Shown piece by piece: positions 56,901 through 64,000 of a stretch of 64,000 bases of DNA; positions within the stretch are counted from its first letter, which is position 1, and the number at the start of each line of letters is the position of its first letter. Source of the stretch: Numida meleagris (lineage: Eukaryota; Chordata; Aves; Galliformes; Numididae); NCBI RefSeq assembly GCF_002078875.1, contig NC_034421.1, positions 13,867,701 through 13,931,700 on the forward strand, given 5' to 3'. The translations under genes and the position numbers were made by a program. The notes beneath the pieces were generated by a model, which saw only the letters and a program-made list of their open reading frames with translations, was not told the origin of the DNA and made no database searches.

Positions 56901-59900
56901 GGACACACAGCAGGTTGGTGGGACAGCAGTCCTCGTTGGGATCGTTTCCCCACCAAAGAAAAGTACTGCCCATGCAGCCCAGCATGCTATGCTACCATGT
57001 CACTGGCTGTCGTTTCTCATCTGGGCTAACTCATCTCCTGCACAGAGCCTGCTGCAACCTCCTTGTGTTAATGAAACTAAGGCAAAGGAGGTTGCACCTA
57101 CCCCCTGAGGGGCTTCGCAGGTAGCCAGGACCTGGAGCTCACTGCCTGCCTGCCTCACTCCTCCCTCTTGTGCAACACTTTGCATACTGAGTCAAGCTGA
57201 GGGTGCTCCTTCAACAACCTTGACTCAGCATGAATGCCCTGCCTTCAGGGGCCATGCGTAGCTGCTTCAGCTCCTGTTAGATCCTGTGTAACCTCATCTT
57301 TGGCTCTGGCCGTGTCCTGGCCACCCTGTTCAGGGGGTGGCTGCTGTTCTAGAAAGGAAGTGGGAATCCTGATCATCTCCTGAGCAGTTGTAAGTCAGCA
57401 CTGAAGACATCAAGTGTGATGTCAGAGAGGAGCTTGGAAGTCATTCACAGCTCTTGCTTTGAGGCTGTTCTCTGCTCCTCTGTGGCCAGGTGCTGGTATC
57501 AGGGTACTCAGAGGTCCCGGTAGCTCACCAAGTCCCAGGTTTGGATGCTTATTTTGTTCTCTTAAGATTCTCTGCACATACACCCACAAACCCTTTAATA
57601 TCTGTAATAAACCATATGCCCCTGTTATTTAAATAAAATAAAGTTGGAAAAGCCTCCCAGGAGCATCTGGAACTTCACCACCTGTAGAAAATCGATAATT
57701 AAAGGAGCTGTGGGGAGAAGAGCCCATAAAGGCAGTGTCAGTGGAAAAAGAGGAGTGTCTGAAAGTCTTTCATCTTCCTGTTGGCAGTGCTCAGATGTGA
57801 CTCCAGCTGCTTTTTATTCTGGGATGCGGGCAAATGTGTGGTCCCAGGGGGGCTGGGGAGAGCATGCGAGGGCTGTGCTGCTGAAAGAGGCCTTCCCAGC
57901 AGTCCTGGCTTAGGTGAGGCACAGGCTGAGCACTGAGCAATGGTCCAGCATGCACCTTTCTGCCTTCTCACAGCTTGGTCGCCAAGCCCTGCGTCTTCTG
58001 GGCTAAGAACAGTTTTCTTGGCCTGCTTCATTTCTGTGATTATGACTGTTCACAGACAGCAGGACTGGCTTGACCCGAAGGTTTGGAAATCATTAAATTA
58101 ACAAGTAATTTAGAGGATGGTGAATAATCATTGCCAGGACTTGAGAAATTCATATTTGGTTTCTGGACTTGTTGTAGACCTAGTGGTTGAGCATAGACTT
58201 TGGTTGCTCAGTGCCTTGTTCACTGCCTGGATCACAGACCCCTGCAGGAGGAGAATCCAAGGCTCCAAAGCAGGCGCAGAGCTGCACAGTTACTTACATA
58301 GACATGCATGCAGTCTTAGCTGTTTCAGGTGCTGGTGGTATTTCTTAGGCTGGAGTGGCAAAGTCTTTCCCAGTCCTGCCCAGAACTTCCCCAGATGCTT
58401 GGTGGAAAGAAGTAATCTGTCAGCCAAGCAGGCGTTGCAAGGTAAGGAGGACGCAGTCATGTCTGTGTTTGCTGGAGACCAAAGGGACGCTGGAGTTAGG
58501 TTGCTTCGGGAGGAGCTGTGCTGCTGCCTGTGTTCTTTTGGCTAATCTGAACACTTAGCATCCCAGATCCTTCTTGCTGCAGATCTTTCACAAGTTGACA
58601 GTTTTAATTTCCCGACCTCTTGCCCTGTGGACAATCCGCAGCCAACTTGTTGCTGAATGCCCCTTCGTGCTGTGTCTCATTCCCGAGGCACTTGTGCCCG
58701 AAGGTTCAACCATTTCTGAGGTGAAGGGTGGAGATGTGACCCCTCCAGATGGGCGTAAATGGAGAGTTGTCCCGGCGTGTATCCACATGCAGTGGCCAGC
58801 ACACTCTGTGCTTGCCATCCTCCAGGATGCTGGGTAAGTAGGCAGGTGTCTTTTGCAGCCTGCTTCTTCTGAGCTGCTGATATCTCCCTGTGTGAGTGAT
58901 GCATATATCATTTGACTGCCAGTACCCTCCCCTCGCTGCTCCGGCACGTAAGCCTGTGTGTGGTACACCGGGTTTGACAGAAGGAGCCAACCCTGCTGCA
59001 GGCTTTCACCGTTTGTCAGAATAAATTGCTTCTTCCTCCAATTGCGAGGAGGAGATGCTGGTTCATTTGCCCTGAGCCCGAGCAGCACCCAAGGCAGCTT
59101 CTCCCCCTTGTTCTTCCTCCCCCTGAGCCTGCAAGGAGAGCAGAGCCTGCTGGCTGCAGGCTTCCCAAAACACGCCTGATGCAGCAGCAGATTTTGTGCA
59201 GTACTGCATTCATCTGCATGCCCTGAAATAACATGGCAAGGGGAACGGAGCTGGAGAAGGTGCGGATGATCCAGGAGGGGAAAGACTGGAGGCAGCTGTG
59301 AGGTTGGTGGGGTATACTCCTCTTTGAAGCCTCTGCTCTCTGTGCAGGGCCAGGCAGCTCTATTCACCCTTGTCCCCGCTTCACACCCCCAGCATGGAGT
59401 GAGATGTGGAGGAACATGGCTCCAGTGCAGCAGGCTGCTCCAAGCCCCCTTGCCCATTTTTTTCCAGTGTCTGGCAGTGGGTGAGTGTATGTGCCCTTGG
59501 AAGTTGTGTCAGGAGCCAAGGACTTGATGGTAAGAGCAAGTGGGTGCATGTGTGTGCGAGCTCCCATCCTGATTTGTTTGGGACGGTGCCCTGAGCTGCT
59601 GCTCTGCGTGTTGAGATCCTTCTCTGGAATCAGTCTTCTTCTGAGGGGTTGCAAGTGTTGTTCCTGAAGTAGGAGAGAGAACTTTCAGGTTTGCGCTCTG
59701 CCTTCAGGCTTCTTTTTGCCAGTGGAGAAGAGCTGTTGAGGTATGCTGGGAGACTGCAGTGCTGGTTGGAGGCACTGATGGTTGCTCAGGAAGAACCACC
59801 ATCCTCATCTGTCCACTCAGTGCTGTTTGTGGGGTGGCAGTGGTGGCTTGATCACCGTGCCCTGATCTGACCAGAGAATGAACTCCATGGGCATCAGGAG

Positions 59901-62189
59901 TTGCCAGAGTTCACCTTTCTTCTTCTGTCTCCTGGCAAGCTTTTCTTTTCTGCACATCAGTGCAAAGCATGCTGGCTGGGTTACTAAGCTAAAGCTGCTT
60001 TCGTGAGGCAGAGGGCTGGCTTAGTTTTTCGTTAAGGCATGTTAATCACTCTCAAGGGAGACTGACAGCCACTGACACTGACCATGGTGCTTCACTGCCT
60101 TTCCTACTTGCAGCCGGCTCACGGTCCTGCCTGCAGTGCTCTGGGCATGGCTGGTAGCTTCATGGGCTGGCACAGGACGGTGACGCTGCAGAGCCCGGCA
60201 GCGTGGGCTGGCTCCCAAGAAGTTTCCCTGTTTGCAGGAGGAGTGGCTGGCATCAATTCTGCAAGGAGCCAGGGTGCTGGCCAGGTTACGGCTCTGGACC
60301 AGGAGCTGGATGCTCCAGGCTCTGCATCCTCCCTCTGCCAGCGCTTCACTGCGCAGCTCTGGACTCCCTCCATCCCAAATGACTCGGAGCTATTGATTAC
60401 TGTGGGCTTTCTTAATTGCGCCTTGAAGTTATGCCTTGATTTTTTTCAGGGAGCATTTAGGGAAGAAGGTAGGTGTTGCCCTAGCAAATGGCGGTGCCCC
60501 ATGCAGCTGATTGCAGGCCGGGAACTGGGGTGACAAAGGCAGAGAGGAGCTCGGCAGGTGCTCCTCCCCCCACTTCCCCGCGGGTTCCCCCGTGCTGCCT
60601 GAGCTTCCACCACCCTGTTTGCCCACGGGACTACCCGAGGGGGCGGTGGGGCCTTTCCAGCCTCGCTTGGCTTCCTCCAGCAGCACTATTTTGCCTCTCA
60701 GCAAATAGCGTCGAATTTCCTTTTCATCCCAGGAAGGAAGGAATTTAATTTACTCTTTCAAATTACAGGGCAGTATGAGAATATGTCCGAGAGCGGTGTC
60801 CCGTGGGCTTTGGCAGTGCGGGGCCGTGCCACCACCCTGGGCAGCTGTTCCGTGCCCACCACCCCCTGGGGCAGAGCCTTTCCCTCACCCCCAGCCTTCC
60901 CTTGCCACAGCTCCGTGTTGCTCCCTCGGGCCCTGTCGCTGTCCCTCCGCTCCCTGTTTGGCCCTGCTGCCTGGCAGCTCCACTGCTCTTCTCCCCAGGC
61001 TGCTCCTTCCTTCAGTTCATCTCTGTTACCGTCCAGGGGAGGTGTCTGCTGGGACTGAGCCATCACAAACCCTTGGGAAGTTTTGGGAGCCGCCTCAAGG
61101 CCGCTCCGTGGATCCAGTTTTGGAGTCCCTGCGCTGCCTTTGAGCTCTTCCTTCCTGTCTCAGGGGGTCTTTGCAGAGTATGAAGTTTCTCATTTACCAC
61201 CTTTTCCGCAGAAGCGTTCAGGCATTTCTGCATGTGAGTAATTGCAGATTCCCTCCTGCTGGGGCCATCGAGGTGAGCGCTTGGAAGCAGCAGTGCACCT
61301 TAACTCTAAATTTGTTCTCAGCATCGGTGAGCAAATGGGCTCAGGGGTGTCTGCTGGCACACGTGCATGGCGAGCTGCTCACACCGTGCTGTGGAAGATG
61401 AGTCTGAAGGGCCACGAGCTGGGTTACGGTGGCTCTCACGGTACTGCCTTTTTGTTTCTACCTGTTGACCAGAACCTTACCCTGTTTGAGCACATTTTTC
61501 TGATCCTCAGCCTTGGCGTGATGGCTGAGTGTGAAAGTGCTTTTTTCAAGCCTTTTTATAAAAGCCATCTTCCAAGCAGATAAGTATTTTGTTTAGGAGC
61601 AGATCCATGAGATGCATTGTTCCCGTTCGTGGGATTGACTTCAAAGAGTTCTAACCTTCCCCCATCTCAGCTGCTCATAAATGTCGCCGGTCAGTTTTAT
61701 TTTATGTGGGAAGCTTGCTGGAATGCTCTTCAGACCAGAGATGGAACATAGTGGGAAAAAAAAAACCCAACACGCAAGGATGCTGAATCGAATTGTGTCG
61801 GGCTTTCTGAAGGACAAGGCTCCTGTTCTGCCCTTGCCTTCTTGCTCCACGTGTTGAGGCAGCTGAAGCCACGAGCATCCAATGTGACTTGGCTCCGTTC
61901 ATCTTCCGGAGGTCAGAGCTCTCTGTTCTCTGGCTCCAACATTTGCAGCGATGCTGAGAACGGCGCAGCACCAGGAGTTCGTCACAGTCTTGTGCATTGC
62001 TTTAGTGATCTTTATTTTTCTTTTGGAAAAGATTTTTCTAGCAACAACAACAACAAAGTAAATTCTTGAATTCTTGTGTTTCATTTGCTGGAGGTTTGGG
62101 GTCTTTTTCACCTGAGAAGGCAGCTTTTGTGGGGCTGCGTGCACGCTGAGGCACTCCCAAATGTTTTAGCACAACCAGGATGTTTCTTT
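50964..62189. other. Presumed intronic DNA, no gene seen
   Basis: Eleven kilobases without recognised exon or mobile element. Many overlapping open frames reflect the moderate GC content. aataaaataaag near 57634-57645 is an AT-rich patch that could act as a poly(A) signal, but no exon precedes it. One short tandem repeat is listed separately. Confidence 0.4.
51736..51794 (+). repeat. Two tandem copies of a 31-bp unit
   Basis: gtagggtcaggtccttctct is followed 31 bases later by gtagggtcaagtccttctcc, each closing in ggtgcag. Two mismatches and one inserted base. Confidence 0.85.
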
Positions 62190-62590
62190 GCTCTTTCTAC
62201 GCCCAAATTATACCAATTTCCTGAGTCTGGGACAAGAAACTGTAAAAGCGGCGTACCTCCTTTAATGTATTTGCTCTTAAGTGGATTCAAATAGCAGCTG
62301 TACGTGGATTTCAGTCAAAGTCAGTGAGGAAATGCACTTAAGCGAGGCAAGATGTAGACGGAGGCCATTAATTCATCACTCCCTGAAGCAAAATCAATGT
62401 ATTAAGACACTGTCAAACCTGTTTAAGCCGTAGTAAGATGCTGGGCTGAGTTAATGGCACGCATATTTTCCTTATGGAGCATAATACTTACGTGCAATTG
62501 GACCATAATATTATTTGCTCTTAATCTCCCCGCGTAGCCAAAAACTAGGGGAATTAGGTATAGAGAAGATAAATAAAGTGGTTGTGCTGA
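62190..62590. other. Candidate conserved non-coding element
   Basis: An AT-rich, low-CpG block that contrasts with its GC-richer surroundings. It is rich in homeobox-like cores (ccattaattcatc, ttaatctccc, gtgcaattgg) and has no long open frame. This look is typical of enhancers around developmental genes; conservation has not been tested. Confidence 0.3.
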
Positions 62591-64000
62591 GGAACGATGG
62601 CAGCACTAGCAGGTTTATTTAGGGTATGCTATGCAGCCAGCGCTGCTGAGGTTTGAACTCATCGCATTGGCATAGTGCATCTCTTCCAGGCTCTGCATCC
62701 CCATGACCCTGGGGTGGTGCAGGAGGTGCTGCCTTAGGGTGGGATGTCTGGTCCCTCATCTGAAGATGGTGAGCCCGGAGCTTGCTGAATTTGATCAAAG
62801 CTGGGACTTGGACTTGGCAGCCTCCTCGAAGCGCTCCTTGTGGCTCTTGCTCTTGTGCCCCCAGGGATTCTTTTTCTTCTGGCAGAAATTTGGGTAACCT
62901 TTTCATTTGCGGGGGAGCCCTTGAGAGTGGTCTTGTCTCATTGGTCTGTAGCTGCATGGTGCTCTCCTAGCCAAACTGGTTTCCTCCCCAAAAATAGTAT
63001 TTCTGGGCACTGAAGCAATTAAGGTGTATTAAAGGCTTGTGATGCACGGCCTGTTTTTCTCACAAGGCAAGCCTTCCGGAGTCAGATTCTGCTTTGAAGA
63101 TTTTGCATGAGGAATGATAAAAGACTCCAGCACATCAGCTCAGGATAACGCTGCCTGTATGTCTGCAGCCTTAGAAGAAAGCAGGTGTGATGCATGCCCC
63201 TTCCAGCTGCATTATTTTGCCTTCTTGCAACAGCTGCAGGCCTGGAACTCCAGTGCCCGCTTCATCAGATACGCTGATGCCTGCAAAGATTCTGCTCTTT
63301 TTCTCCTTTTCCCAGGTCAAACCCAGGCAGGGATTTCAGATTTCAGACAAGAGGACTCTGCAAGTGATGAAGAGCTTCACAACTTCTTTCCTTCATCAAG
63401 GACAGATTTTGGTGCATCTTATTGGAGTTTCAGGGTGCTCCTGTCTCTGCTGTGCTTCTGCTTCTGCTCGATTCCCACCTGGCTCTGGGCACCTCCTTGG
63501 GGCCTCTTGTGTTGCCAGTGAAGGGTAGAGAAGCATTTCTCTGTTCCTCTTGCATCCTTTGCAAGCAGTTGTACTTACAGTGTAGCCTTGGAAATCGTTT
63601 CTTCCCTGTCCTTTGGCAGAATGTCCCCTCTCCCCAGTAACATCTTCGTTAAGACATGCAAGCCCTGTTCTCTGGGAGTTTGACTGCAAAGTAAATTGCT
63701 GGGAAAGTGGCAGTTTGAGAGCAGATTCTGTGGTTTTATTGGCTCCCACAGCCATATACTGCTGAATAAACTTCATTTAGCTGGGGCCTATATTTTTTTC
63801 TCACACTCCTAATTTAGTAGAGTTCAATTTTCCCCTGAGAGCCTCCTTATTAAAACCCACAGCCTCTTCTCTCCCTGGCCAGTGAGTCACACGTGAGCTG
63901 GCCGAGCCCTTTGGGAGCTGTGTCCAGCACAGGAAAAAGTGTAGAAGCTGAATAGAAACTGTGCAAGAACACACATGAGATCTGGTGCGACGGGACCAAG
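62591..64000. other. Non-coding right end
   Basis: No gene recognised. A plus-strand AATAAA at 63764-63769 follows a 135-codon open frame (63114-63521) of low-complexity sequence, which I judge fortuitous. (CAA)n lies just upstream at 62041-62056. Confidence 0.4.

Noticed and set aside
57634..57645. Poly(A) signal of a plus-strand transcript
   Set aside because: AT-rich aataaaataaag with no recognisable exon upstream.

Overview
The window is nuclear DNA of a bird, most likely a galliform. The evidence is a scatter of truncated CR1 LINE copies ending in the ATTCT-rich CR1 tail, compact GC-rich genes with short introns, a sequencing gap inside a CpG island, and four vertebrate genes that I could rebuild exon by exon from the sequence. 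All splice phases close and all lengths fit the families. No viral, prokaryotic, CRISPR or toxin-like content was seen.

Layout: (1) 1-230 is the edge of a CpG island, probably the promoter of the next gene to the left. (2) 439-8018, minus strand: C16orf89 orthologue (secreted protein of unknown function), 8 exons, 330 codons. (3) 9263-9720: a broken tandem copy of ALG1 exon 3 and its flanks, lying upstream of the real gene. (4) 10102-19281, plus strand: ALG1, the first mannosyltransferase of N-glycan assembly, 13 exons, 466 codons. (5) 21818-25423, minus strand: EEF2KMT (FAM86A), the elongation-factor-2 lysine methyltransferase, 8 exons, 343 codons, tail-to-tail with ALG1. (6) 25424-25682: a 259-bp bidirectional promoter holding a tRNA-Lys-like sequence. 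(7) 25683-27872, plus strand: NDUFB6, a complex I accessory subunit, 4 exons, 128 codons. (8) 27873-64000: largely non-coding DNA with a CpG island broken by 673 Ns (33359-34031), an old CR1 reverse-transcriptase relic, a ZNF143/THAP11-type promoter motif, a candidate coding first exon at 47043-47218 and a possible conserved non-coding element near 62.2-62.6 kb.

The order C16orf89-ALG1-EEF2KMT matches human 16p13.3, where RBFOX1 comes next, so I infer that the right half is the 5' region of RBFOX1. NDUFB6 is the intruder: in human it lies on 9p21. The genes do not form one pathway: ALG1 works at the ER membrane, EEF2KMT on translation elongation, NDUFB6 in the mitochondrial inner membrane, and C16orf89 is predicted to be secreted.

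The most interesting observations are the exon-3 duplication, whose copy preserves the empty site of a later CR1 insertion; the tRNA-like element inside a shared promoter; the relocated, intron-bearing NDUFB6; and the candidate exon at 47.0-47.2 kb. Gene models were made by reading splice sites by eye and by comparison with remembered human proteins; no search was run.
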